Origin: RGIG4103 sp045644605
GTDB taxonomy: Bacteria > Bacillota > Clostridia > RUG12999
Length of the DNA stretch: 24,393 nucleotides
Assembly (NCBI GenBank): GCA_045644605.1
Contig: JAZRHB010000012.1
Coordinates: forward strand, 1 to 24,393
Direction of reading: 5' to 3'
The notes beneath the pieces were generated by a model. It did not search any database, was not told the origin of the DNA, and saw nothing but the letters and a program-made list of their open reading frames with translations. Below, piece by piece: positions 17,974 to 24,347 of this stretch (positions within the stretch are counted from its first letter, which is position 1; every line of letters starts with the position of its first letter). Position numbers and translations under genes: made by a program.

Positions 17974-18009
17974 AAGCTTCTTCGGGGACGAAGAAGCTTT
18001 ATTTTTTTG
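17974..18009 (+). terminator. Strong intrinsic terminator after the ABC transporter
   Basis: A perfect 11-bp stem (AAGCTTCTTCG / CGAAGAAGCTT) with a GGGA loop is followed by TATTTTTTT, 13 nt after the stop codon. Confidence 0.92.
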
Positions 18010-18325
18010 TTGTAAGGAACGCTCTGTGTGGCGTGCCGTTTATGCGGTGCGTCGTGGGTAACATTTCATCCACCGCAAGCGGGCCCCCTTCCCCTCAAGG
18101 GGAAGGCAGAGTAGTACCTGACGATATAATTTTTGCAATAACGTCGTAGGGAATGCATTATTGCGTGCCGTTTATGCGGGAGGGGAAGAATTGTAATGCT
18201 ATAATGTAAGGGACGGGCTTGCCCGCTCCGTTTATTTTGCGGCAGGAGCAAGCCCTTGCCCTACGATATATGGCTTGCAATGCGTACATCGTAGGGACCG
18301 ATGTCCCCGGCGGTCCGTGTTTGCA
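18010..18325. repeat. Gene-free block of several palindromic intergenic repeats
   Basis: This 316-nt stretch holds no credible gene. It contains a unit present twice (18012-18047 and 18146-18179) sharing the exact 17-mer GCGTGCCGTTTATGCGG. It also has a hairpin CCTTCCCCT-CA-AGGGGAAGG (18087-18106) next to CCGC-AA-GCGG (18073-18082). An imperfect long inverted repeat spans 18206-18264, and a hairpin built on GGACCG/CGGTCC spans 18295-18316. The GC content is above that of the flanking DNA. Such blocks resemble REP- or MITE-like families dispersed between genes in many gut Clostridia; that resemblance is from memory and was not checked. Confidence 0.65.
18206..18264. repeat. Long imperfect inverted repeat (MITE/REP-like)
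   Basis: The left arm (18206-18229, core CGGGCTTGCCCGCTCC) and right arm (18245-18264, core GGAGCAAGCCC) are near reverse complements, the left carrying a few extra bases. The structure could fold as one long hairpin in RNA or single-stranded DNA. Confidence 0.55.
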
Positions 18326-18353
18326 ATAAAAAAGCCACCTGAACGGTGGCTTT
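18325..18353 (-). terminator. Intrinsic terminator of the serC-serA-PspC operon
   Basis: Read on the minus strand, a 9-bp stem (AAAGCCACC / GGTGGCTTT) with a 5-nt loop is followed by a run of Ts. It begins 14 nt after the PspC-gene stop codon. On the plus strand only three Ts follow, so it mainly serves the minus-strand operon. Confidence 0.85.
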
Positions 18354-18366
18354 AAGTTAAACTAAA

Positions 18367-18552
18367 TTATTCAGCAGTTGGCATAATAAGCGCTGCAAGG
18401 AAATAAACCAGAATAGCTGTGCCCAAACTGCATACTGTAAAAACTGCATATATTATGCGGGCGATTGTGGGGTCCATATTGAAATATTCGGCAAACCCGC
18501 CGCAAACACCGCAAATCTTTTTGTCAGTACGTGATTTGCAAAGCTTTTTCAT
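18367..18552 (-). CDS. Small PspC-domain membrane protein
   Basis: A 61-residue protein that is almost only a PspC domain: a basic start (KKLCKSRTDKKICGVCGGFAEYF), then DPTIARIIYAVFTVCSLG leading into a hydrophobic membrane helix that ends ALIMPTAE. The start has a GGAG ribosome site about 8 nt upstream. It lies 12 nt after serA and before the operon terminator, so it is co-transcribed with serine biosynthesis. PspC proteins of this size are common in Firmicutes and are linked to envelope stress, but their exact role there is not settled. No phage-shock partners are in the window. Confidence 0.88.
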   Translation of the reverse strand: MKKLCKSRTDKKICGVCGGFAEYFNMDPTIARIIYAVFTVCSLGTAILVYFLAALIMPTAE

Positions 18553-18564
18553 TGTAAACTCTCC

Positions 18565-19731
18565 TTAATTTAAAACAGTAACGTGAAGAACATTTTCTGT
18601 TGCTTCAAGTGTTGCAACTGCAGCTGCCGGAATATCATTATCTGTATCAATAAGAGTGATTGCCAGATCCTTTTTGGATTTGTTGAGAAGGTTTTCAATA
18701 TTGATATTTGCAGCAGCAAGCTCAGTTGTAAATGTGCTTATCATATTCTGCACATTTTTATGTGCAATTACAATTCTGTTTTTAGCTGAACGTGGCATTA
18801 CACATTCAGGGAAGTTAACGGAATTTTTAACATTACCGTTTTCAAGGTAATCTTTAAGCTGCTTTGCAGCCATAACTGCACAGTTATCTTCGGATTCAGG
18901 TGTTGATGCTCCAAGGTGGGGAACAACAACAGTATTTTTCATTGTAAGAACTTCTTTGTTCGGGAAGTCTGTTACATAACATGCAACCTTTCCTTCATCA
19001 AGAGCTATGCGCATTGCCGCATCGTCAACAAGCTCACCTCTTGAGAAGTTAAGAACTCTCATACCCGGCTTCATATTAGCGATAAGGTCGGCGCCTATCA
19101 TACCTCTTGTAGCGTCGTTAAGCGGCACGTGAAGAGAAATATAATCACATTTAGAAACAAGTTCATTAAGGTCAGTTACTTTTTCAACGTGTCTTGAAAT
19201 GCTCCAAGCGGCATCAATTGAAATGTACGGGTCGTAACCAACAACGTCCATACCAAGATGGTAAGCGGAGTTTGCAACCATAACACCAATTGCACCAAGA
19301 CCTATAACGCCAAGTGTTTTGCCTTTGATTTCAGGACCTGCAAAGGAGCTTTTGCCTTTTTCTGTAAGTCCGGAAATTTCGTCGCCTTTGCCGTCGAGTG
19401 ATTTTGCCCATTCAATACCGCCGAAAATATTTCTGGAGGAGAAGAGAAGAGCTGCAAGTGCAAGTTCTTTAACTGCATTTGCGTTTGCACCCGGTGTATT
19501 GAATACTACAATACCTTTTTCAGAGCATTTGTCAATCGGGATATTGTTAACACCCGCACCCGCTCTTGCAACAGCTTTAAGAGAAGCGGGAAGCTCCATA
19601 TCGTGCATTTTAAAGCTGCGGAGGATTATAGCATCCGGATTTTCAAAATCAGAAGAAATTTCGTAGTTTGCTTTATCAAATTTTTCAAGGCCAAACGGTG
19701 AAATTTCGTTTAATGTTCTTATTTTAAACAT
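18565..19731 (-). CDS. serA: D-3-phosphoglycerate dehydrogenase with ACT domain
   Basis: A 388-residue NAD-dependent dehydrogenase for the first step of serine synthesis. Visible parts are the substrate-binding region with ARAGAGVNNIPID, the nucleotide-binding GLGAIG motif, NFSRGELVD with the substrate arginine, VPHLGASTPES with the catalytic histidine, and a C-terminal ACT domain (about the last 75 residues) that usually binds serine for feedback control. The ATG at 19731 has AAGGA 10 nt upstream. An in-frame TTG at 19737 is only 4 nt from that site and is less likely. The gene follows serC by 13 nt. Confidence 0.94.
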   Translation of the reverse strand: MFKIRTLNEISPFGLEKFDKANYEISSDFENPDAIILRSFKMHDMELPASLKAVARAGAGVNNIPIDKCSEKGIVVFNTPGANANAVKELALAALLFSSRNIFGGIEWAKSLDGKGDEISGLTEKGKSSFAGPEIKGKTLGVIGLGAIGVMVANSAYHLGMDVVGYDPYISIDAAWSISRHVEKVTDLNELVSKCDYISLHVPLNDATRGMIGADLIANMKPGMRVLNFSRGELVDDAAMRIALDEGKVACYVTDFPNKEVLTMKNTVVVPHLGASTPESEDNCAVMAAKQLKDYLENGNVKNSVNFPECVMPRSAKNRIVIAHKNVQNMISTFTTELAAANINIENLLNKSKKDLAITLIDTDNDIPAAAVATLEATENVLHVTVLN

Positions 19732-19744
19732 ATTCAATCATTCC

Positions 19745-20824
19745 TTATTTATTTTTGTTTTCAAAATCTTTCATAAAATCAACAAGAGCTTTAACGCCTT
19801 CTGTCGGCATTGCATTGTAAATGCTTGCTCTCATACCGCCAACGCTGCGGTGACCTTTAAGGTTTTTAAATCCTGCTGCGTCTGCTTCTTTACAGAATTT
19901 TTTATCAAGCTCTTCGTTGCCTGTTACGAAAGTTACATTCATCATTGAACGGTATTCTTTATCTGCACCCGGTTTGAAGAGTTCGGAAGAATCAAGGTAG
20001 TCATAAAGGATAGCTGCTTTTTCTTCGTTAATTTTCTTCATTGCTTCAAGACCGCCGAGACCGAGAATCCATTTATACACAAGACCTGCAACGTAAATTG
20101 CGTAGCAAGGAGGTGTGTTATACATAGAATCATTATCTGCCATTACCTGATAGTTAAGCATTGTCGGTGTTTCAGGACGTGCATTTCCGAGAAGGTCTTC
20201 ACGGATGATTACGATTGTAACACCTGCCGGTGCCATATTTTTCTGCGCGCCTGCATAGATAACGCCGAATTTTGTTACATCAACCGGTTCTGAAATAATG
20301 CAGGATGACATATCTGCAACAAGAACTTTATCCCCAACGTTCGGAACTTCAGGATATTTTGTACCGAAAATTGTGTTGTTGTAGCAAACGTGTACATAAT
20401 CAGCGTCGGGAGAAACCATGTCCGGTGTGATTGTCGGGATGTATGCGAAAGTTCTGTCTTTTGAACTTGCAATACATTTAGCTTCGCCGTATTTCTGTGC
20501 TTCTTCATAAGCTTTTTTGGAGAACTGACCGGAAACAACATAGTCAGCTTTGCCGTTTTTCATAAGGTTAAGCGGAATAGCTGCAAACTGTGTTGAAGCA
20601 CCGCCCTGCATAAAGAGTACCTTATAGTTATCCGGAATGTTCATAAGTTCGCGGAGGTCTTTTTCCGCTTCTTTGATAATTGCATCGTAAACAGGTGAGC
20701 GGTGGCTCATTTCCATTACGGACATACCGCTTCCGTTGTAGTCTGTCATTTCTTTTGCGCACTGTTCAAGTACGGAAAGAGGAAGCATTGACGGACCTGC
20801 TGAAAAGTTATATACTCTGTTCAT
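19745..20824 (-). CDS. serC: Phosphoserine aminotransferase
   Basis: A 359-residue class V aminotransferase that converts 3-phosphohydroxypyruvate and glutamate to phosphoserine. The N-terminus NRVYNFSAGPSMLP and the MSHRSPVY segment are SerC signatures, and the PLP lysine is K195 in YAGAQKNMAPAG. An AAGGAG ribosome site precedes the ATG at 20824. It is first in an operon with serA and a PspC gene, so two of the three serine-synthesis steps are here; a phosphatase (serB type) is not in the window. Confidence 0.96.
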   Translation of the reverse strand: MNRVYNFSAGPSMLPLSVLEQCAKEMTDYNGSGMSVMEMSHRSPVYDAIIKEAEKDLRELMNIPDNYKVLFMQGGASTQFAAIPLNLMKNGKADYVVSGQFSKKAYEEAQKYGEAKCIASSKDRTFAYIPTITPDMVSPDADYVHVCYNNTIFGTKYPEVPNVGDKVLVADMSSCIISEPVDVTKFGVIYAGAQKNMAPAGVTIVIIREDLLGNARPETPTMLNYQVMADNDSMYNTPPCYAIYVAGLVYKWILGLGGLEAMKKINEEKAAILYDYLDSSELFKPGADKEYRSMMNVTFVTGNEELDKKFCKEADAAGFKNLKGHRSVGGMRASIYNAMPTEGVKALVDFMKDFENKNK

Positions 20825-20862
20825 AAAAAAACAACTCCTTGTTTTGAAAATTCAATACCTAT

Positions 20863-20892
20863 ATTATAATACATATATAAGGGAATCGTCAA
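20863..20892 (-). promoter_or_regulatory. Sigma-A promoter of the serC operon
   Basis: On the minus strand TTGACG (20892-20887), an 18-nt spacer and TATAAT (20868-20863) give a good promoter. Transcription should start near 20856, about 30 nt before the serC start. Confidence 0.72.
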
Positions 20893-20929
20893 GAGAAAAA
20901 CGGCAAAATATCCGATTTGATAAATAAAT

Positions 20930-20956
20930 AACAACCAATTTGACAAATTATTGTTC
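20930..20956. promoter_or_regulatory. Dyad between divergent promoters, candidate operator
   Basis: AATTTG-A-CAAATT (20937-20949) is a perfect 13-nt palindrome, flanked by AACAA on the left and TTGTT on the right, which match with a one-base shift. It sits between the serC promoter and the promoter of the leader RNA, where a shared repressor could act. Confidence 0.35.
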
Positions 20957-20979
20957 AATTCATACATAGTTGCTTGTGC

Positions 20980-21008
20980 TTGACAATTTCTGGTGGTGGG
21001 TGTATAAT
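20980..21008 (+). promoter_or_regulatory. Consensus sigma-A promoter of the leader RNA and PAP2-mgtE operon
   Basis: TTGACA (20980-20985), exactly 17 nt, and TATAAT (21003-21008) match the consensus at every base. Transcription should start near 21015, about 185 nt before the PAP2 gene. Confidence 0.85.
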
Positions 21009-21045
21009 AATTTAAAGAGACTTTTTATATGAGGGAATAATAAAA

Positions 21046-21117
21046 ATGGACAGTTACCGAAGTAGATACAATAACAAAATATGCGTAATAAAAGCTCCGT
21101 GTGATTTGATAGACTAG
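21046..21117 (+). CDS. Possible 23-residue leader peptide or small protein
   Basis: ATG at 21046 has GAGGG 10 nt upstream and the frame stays open to TAG at 21115. The peptide begins MDSYRSRY and ends PCDLID; it is neither hydrophobic nor a run of one amino acid, so it does not look like a type I toxin or a classic attenuator peptide. It lies wholly within the leader RNA, and its stop falls just before the GGCAAA hairpin, where ribosome position could influence folding. Whether it is translated is unknown. Confidence 0.4.
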   Translation: MDSYRSRYNNKICVIKAPCDLID

Positions 21118-21152
21118 GGGGCAAATTTTCGTTTGCCTTAAAAGTTAATCAC

Positions 21153-21178
21153 AGGGCTGCTTTGCAGTCCTTTTTTTG
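21153..21178 (+). terminator. Intrinsic terminator before the PAP2 gene
   Basis: AGGGCTGC and GCAGTCCT (one wobble) form an 8-bp stem with a TTT loop, followed by seven Ts. It ends about 20 nt before the PAP2 start, so that operon must depend on read-through or on a promoter I did not find. Confidence 0.85.
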
Positions 21179-21199
21179 TTTGATTTTGCAGGAGGAAAT

Positions 21200-22120
21200 A
21201 TGGAATTTTTACTGTTTCTTGAATCGGTAAGAACGCCGTTTCTGGACTTTCTTTTTAACATAATAACCCATTTTGGCGACGAGGCGGTAGCTGTGGTTGT
21301 TCTGACAGTATTTTTGTGGTGCGGAAACAAGTCTGCGGCATATAATATGATGTACTGTACTTTTTTTAATCTTGGAACAAATCAGCTGCTTAAAAGCATA
21401 TTCAAAATATCGCGTCCGTGGATTAAAAACCCCGAGCTTACCATTGTGGAAAGCGCAAGAGATGCCGCAAGCGGATACTCTTTCCCAAGCGGTCATACCG
21501 CAAACGCAACCGTGCTTTACGGATGCATCGCTGCAGGGATAAAGAAAATGTGGAAAAAAACTCTGCTTGTTTTACTTATACTGCTTATCGGATTTTCAAG
21601 AATGTATCTTGGCGTACATTCGCCCGCGGATGTAATAACCTCGTGGGTGATTGGCGGTGCGTTTGTGGTTGGTATAAGTGCGGTCTTTAGACTTGCTGAA
21701 AAAAGTAAAAAAGTGGATATAATACTGAACAGCGCACTTGTTTTATATGCAATTGCTATTGTCATATATATGGAAATTATGAAATCGCCTGCTGACGCAA
21801 ATTCTATGGAGGGGCTTAAAAACGGATATACTATTTTAGGGCTTGCGCTTGGGCTTATTTCTGCAAGATATGCTGATAAACGTATAAAGTGGACAACAAA
21901 AGCAAGTGTGTGGGGACAGATACTCAAATGCATATGCGGAATAAGCCTTATTGCGCTGACGGCATTTATAGTAAAAGAGCCGGCAAAGCTTATCGCCGGC
22001 GGACACTACTGTCATTATGCAATAAGATATTTTGCGATTGTGGTTGTTGGCGGAATCATCTGGCCGATGACGTTTAATTTCTGGAGCAAATTTGGAATAA
22101 AAAAGGAGGAAACAATATGA
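21200..22120 (+). CDS. PAP2-family membrane phosphatase
   Basis: A 306-residue multi-pass membrane protein of the PAP2/phosphatidic acid phosphatase superfamily. The three active-site motifs are complete: KSIFKISRP (K65, R72, P73), FPSGHT (96-99 PSGH), and SRMYLGVHSPADV (S133-R134, H140, D144). Substrates in the family are lipid phosphates or undecaprenyl pyrophosphate; the substrate here is not evident. The ATG at 21200 has GGAGG only 4 nt upstream, which is short but workable; an in-frame TTG at 21176 lies in the terminator T-run and is rejected. The stop overlaps the next ATG by 4 nt. Confidence 0.92.
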   Translation: MEFLLFLESVRTPFLDFLFNIITHFGDEAVAVVVLTVFLWCGNKSAAYNMMYCTFFNLGTNQLLKSIFKISRPWIKNPELTIVESARDAASGYSFPSGHTANATVLYGCIAAGIKKMWKKTLLVLLILLIGFSRMYLGVHSPADVITSWVIGGAFVVGISAVFRLAEKSKKVDIILNSALVLYAIAIVIYMEIMKSPADANSMEGLKNGYTILGLALGLISARYADKRIKWTTKASVWGQILKCICGISLIALTAFIVKEPAKLIAGGHYCHYAIRYFAIVVVGGIIWPMTFNFWSKFGIKKEETI

Positions 22121-22500
22121 AAAAGTTTTTTGGGATAGTTATTTTTATAGCTGTAATTGTTTTTGTCGGATGGGCATATATGAACTCGGGTTCGCCCGCA
22201 AATCCCGAACCGGAACCTACGGCATCTACTGTGGTAACTGTGCAGCCTACACCTGAAGAAATTGTCACTCCCGAGCCTGAACCTGAAGAAGCAAAGCTTT
22301 CGGTTAAAGCCGTTTACGCAGGTCGTGCAGACTCCAACTTTATTGAAATAAAAATTAATAATAAATATGTAACTGCAAAGCTTTCTGAACAGCTTAAAGC
22401 AAATCTTGATAATCTTGATATAGAAGAAGAGGATAATGTTACCATTGAATATACGCTTGAAAAGGGTGTATATGTGGTGCATAAAATTTTGAAAAACTGA
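22117..22500 (+). CDS. Small membrane-anchored protein of unknown function
   Basis: A 127-residue protein. Residues about 4-22 form one hydrophobic helix, followed by a Pro/Glu/Thr-rich linker (about 27-58, PEPEPTAST and TPEPEPEE) and a soluble domain (about 59-127) with charged beta-like strands: FIEIKINNKYVTAKLS, then VTIEYTLEKGVYVVHKILKN. This suggests a short extracytoplasmic domain held off the membrane by an extended linker. It overlaps the PAP2 gene by 4 nt and ends 18 nt before mgtE, so it is co-expressed with both. I do not recognise the family. Confidence 0.85.
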   Translation: MKKFFGIVIFIAVIVFVGWAYMNSGSPANPEPEPTASTVVTVQPTPEEIVTPEPEPEEAKLSVKAVYAGRADSNFIEIKINNKYVTAKLSEQLKANLDNLDIEEEDNVTIEYTLEKGVYVVHKILKN

Positions 22501-22518
22501 TAGAGAAGAGGAAATTCG

Positions 22519-23871
22519 GTGACAGAAAGAATTAAGGATTTAATAGATGCAAAACAGTATACAATGCTCCGTCAGGAACTGCTTGAAATGAACGTAGTCG
22601 ATATTGCGGCGTTTCTTGATGAGCTTGAACACGAGGAATGTTTTAAGATATTCCGCCTCCTGCCGAAAGATATTGCGGCAGATGTTTTCGCATATTTTGA
22701 TATAGAAACAGGGCAGAGGATTATTTCGTCTTTGTCCGACAGCGAAGCAAAAAACATTATTGATAACCTGTATGCCGATGACGCGGCAGATCTTCTTGAA
22801 GAAATGCCGGCGAGTGTGGTAACAAGATTACTTTCCAATGCAAGTCCCGAAACCAGACGTGACATAAATCAGCTGCTGCAGTATCCGGACGATTCGGCGG
22901 GCAGTATTATGACAGTCGAATTTGTGGATTTGAAAGCTAACCTTACGGCGTTTCAGGCGCTTACAAAGATAAGACATGTAGGCGTTGACAAGGAAACAAT
23001 CAATACCTGTTATGTGCTTGACGAGAAACGAAAGCTTATCGGTACGGTATCACTTAGGAAAATTCTTCTTGCAGATACGGAAAAAACCGTTGAAGATATA
23101 ATGAATGATAACTACATTGCGGTTAATACCCTTGCCGACCAGGAAGCCGTTGTGCATATGTTCCAGAAATATGACCTTGATTCCATGCCGGTTGTAGACA
23201 GCGAAAACCGACTTGTCGGCATTATCACCGTCGATGACGTTGTGGATATTATGCAACAGGAAGCAACAGAAGATATGGAAATGATGGCGGCTATTATCCC
23301 GGGCGAAAAACCATATCTTAAAACAAGTGTATGGGATACGTGGAAAAGCCGTATTCCGTGGCTTCTGATACTTATGTTTTCGTCGGCGTTTACGGGGAAA
23401 ATCATAACGGCATTTGAAGGTGCGCTTGCGGGCGCAATTGTTCTTACGGCATATATTCCTATGCTTATGGGAACAGGCGGTAACTCGGGAGGACAGTCGT
23501 CGGTTACAATTATCCGCGCGCTGTCGCTTGATGAGGTTTGTATGAAGGACATCTTCAGGGTTGTCTGGAAAGAAACCCGCGTGGCACTTCTGTGCGGTAT
23601 AACGCTTGCAGTAGGTAACTTTGCAAAAATGATGATCTTTGACCGTGGCGATATGGGGGAATTAAGTATATTGGCGGTGTCGCTTGTTGTATCGCTTGCG
23701 CTTGTAGTATCGGTGCTTTGTGCAAAAATTGTCGGATGTATACTTCCGATTTTAGTAAAACGCATCGGTCTTGACCCTGCGGTAATGGCAAGTCCTCTTA
23801 TTACAACCATTATCGACGTTTTGTCACTTATCCTGTATTTTGTACTTGCAATGGCAATATTGCCGATATAA
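22519..23871 (+). CDS. mgtE: Magnesium transporter MgtE
   Basis: A 450-residue MgtE channel of normal size: an N-terminal superhelical domain (about 1-130), two CBS domains (about 135-190 and 200-255) that sense cytoplasmic Mg, a connecting helix (about 256-275), and a five-helix membrane domain. The pore signature GTGGNSGGQSS is present, and DPAVMASPLITTIIDV holds the acidic residue of the ion pathway near the C-terminus. The start is GTG at 22519 with GAGGAAA upstream. No M-box riboswitch lies directly before it; it is the third gene of an operon that starts with the leader RNA at about 21015. Confidence 0.96.
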   Translation: MTERIKDLIDAKQYTMLRQELLEMNVVDIAAFLDELEHEECFKIFRLLPKDIAADVFAYFDIETGQRIISSLSDSEAKNIIDNLYADDAADLLEEMPASVVTRLLSNASPETRRDINQLLQYPDDSAGSIMTVEFVDLKANLTAFQALTKIRHVGVDKETINTCYVLDEKRKLIGTVSLRKILLADTEKTVEDIMNDNYIAVNTLADQEAVVHMFQKYDLDSMPVVDSENRLVGIITVDDVVDIMQQEATEDMEMMAAIIPGEKPYLKTSVWDTWKSRIPWLLILMFSSAFTGKIITAFEGALAGAIVLTAYIPMLMGTGGNSGGQSSVTIIRALSLDEVCMKDIFRVVWKETRVALLCGITLAVGNFAKMMIFDRGDMGELSILAVSLVVSLALVVSVLCAKIVGCILPILVKRIGLDPAVMASPLITTIIDVLSLILYFVLAMAILPI

Positions 23872-23872
23872 T

Positions 23873-23896
23873 AAAAAGCCTGAAAGGGCTTTTTTT
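23873..23896 (+). terminator. Intrinsic terminator after mgtE
   Basis: AAAAAGCC pairs with GGCTTTTT around TGAAAG, and the T-run continues for two more bases. It starts 2 nt after the mgtE stop codon. Confidence 0.8.
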
Positions 23897-23897
23897 G

Positions 23898-23939
23898 TTT
23901 TAAAAAAATACGGACACCGCTAAAGCAGTATCCGTATTT
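23898..23939 (-). terminator. Minus-strand terminator belonging to the tRNA-Trp remnant
   Basis: Read on the minus strand, a 9-bp stem AAATACGGA/TCCGTATTT with inner GC and AC/GT pairs is followed by seven Ts. It begins 2 nt after the CCA end of the tRNA-Trp fragment, as expected for the native terminator of that tRNA gene. Confidence 0.75.
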
Positions 23940-23940
23940 C

Positions 23941-23987
23941 TGGCAGGGGCAGAAGGACTTGAACCCTCGGCACGTGGTTTTGGAGAC
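23941..23987 (-). other. 3' fragment of a tRNA-Trp gene, candidate attachment site (att)
   Basis: Read on the minus strand this is the last 47 nt of a tRNA. It holds the end of the anticodon stem, loop CTCCAAA (anticodon CCA, tryptophan), ACCAC, a 5-nt variable loop, T-arm GAGGG-TTCAAGT-CCTTC, acceptor strand TGCCCCT, discriminator G and an encoded CCA. The 5' half (acceptor AGGGGCA, D-arm) is absent: upstream sequence reads ATT where GTG is needed to pair with the anticodon stem. A 3' tRNA fragment joined to unrelated DNA inside the anticodon arm is the standard scar of a tyrosine-integrase element. The intact tRNA-Trp should lie at the far end of the element, to the right. Confidence 0.75.
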
Positions 23988-24151
23988 AATGTCATATAAA
24001 AAGGACTGTCCAAATTGTTCCCACCGCTCCGCCGTTTGTGCTACTTGCTCTTTTGAACCTTATGCCTTTTGATGCTTTATTGATGCTATGTAAATATCTC
24101 ATCAAATTTGATGCCCAACTGCCAAAAAATCGACACTCGTAATTTTATTTA

Positions 24152-24180
24152 AGTATAACATACATTCCGTGAAATTGCAA
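24152..24180 (-). promoter_or_regulatory. Candidate promoter in the element, pointing to the att site
   Basis: On the minus strand TTGCAA (24180-24175), a 17-nt spacer and TATACT (24157-24152) with an extended -10 TG point toward the tRNA fragment. There is no gene between it and the att junction. In the excised circular form it would read across attP into genes at the other end. Confidence 0.45.
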
Positions 24181-24347
24181 ATAGAATCAAACGGAATTGC
24201 CCGTGTAAGACGATAGAATGAATCAATGCGAAATTAGTCAAGAACTATTCCTAAAAGCCATATAAAACATTTTTGAGCCAATTATGGCAAATCATAGCTT
24301 AATCGCCATACTAAAATATGGCACGCCTTAAACAAAGGAAAAAGCCT

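Larger units (their letters stand above)
21015..21178 (+). ncRNA. Structured leader or small RNA ending at an intrinsic terminator
   Basis: Transcription from the consensus promoter would give an RNA of about 160 nt ending at a terminator before the PAP2 gene. Pairings seen by eye are a weak AT stem 21022-21028/21040-21046 that holds the GAGGG site in its loop, a stem TGTGATT (21100-21106) with AATCACA (21147-21153) enclosing hairpin GGCAAA/TTTGCC (21120-21137), and the terminator stem. It resembles none of the riboswitch cores I compared from memory (M-box, ykkC, ZTP, fluoride, c-di-GMP). It may be an attenuating leader of the PAP2-X-mgtE operon or an independent small RNA. No antiterminator pairing was found. 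Confidence 0.55.

Noticed and set aside
18066..18251. 61-codon minus-strand open frame in the repeat block
   Set aside because: It is made of the palindromic repeats themselves and has no ribosome site.
18010..18325. CRISPR array
   Set aside because: Repeats differ in type and spacing, only one unit recurs and only twice, and no cas gene is nearby.
21100..21178. Known Mg riboswitch (M-box) before the mgtE operon
   Set aside because: The leader is too short and lacks the conserved M-box core sequences as I remember them; no covariance search could be run.
23112..23810. 232-codon open frame on the minus strand inside mgtE
   Set aside because: It mirrors a fully conserved MgtE and is rich in Ser, Ile and Thr, as expected from a shadow frame; no start signal.
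23941..24010. Intact tRNA-Trp gene
   Set aside because: Only the 3' part is present. No AGGGGCA acceptor strand or D-arm is found upstream on the minus strand, and the anticodon stem does not pair.
23994..24143. Minus-strand open frame next to the att fragment, possible integrase tail
   Set aside because: About 50 codons open between stops, but no usable start codon with a ribosome site and no recognisable integrase catalytic motif (R-H-R-Y).
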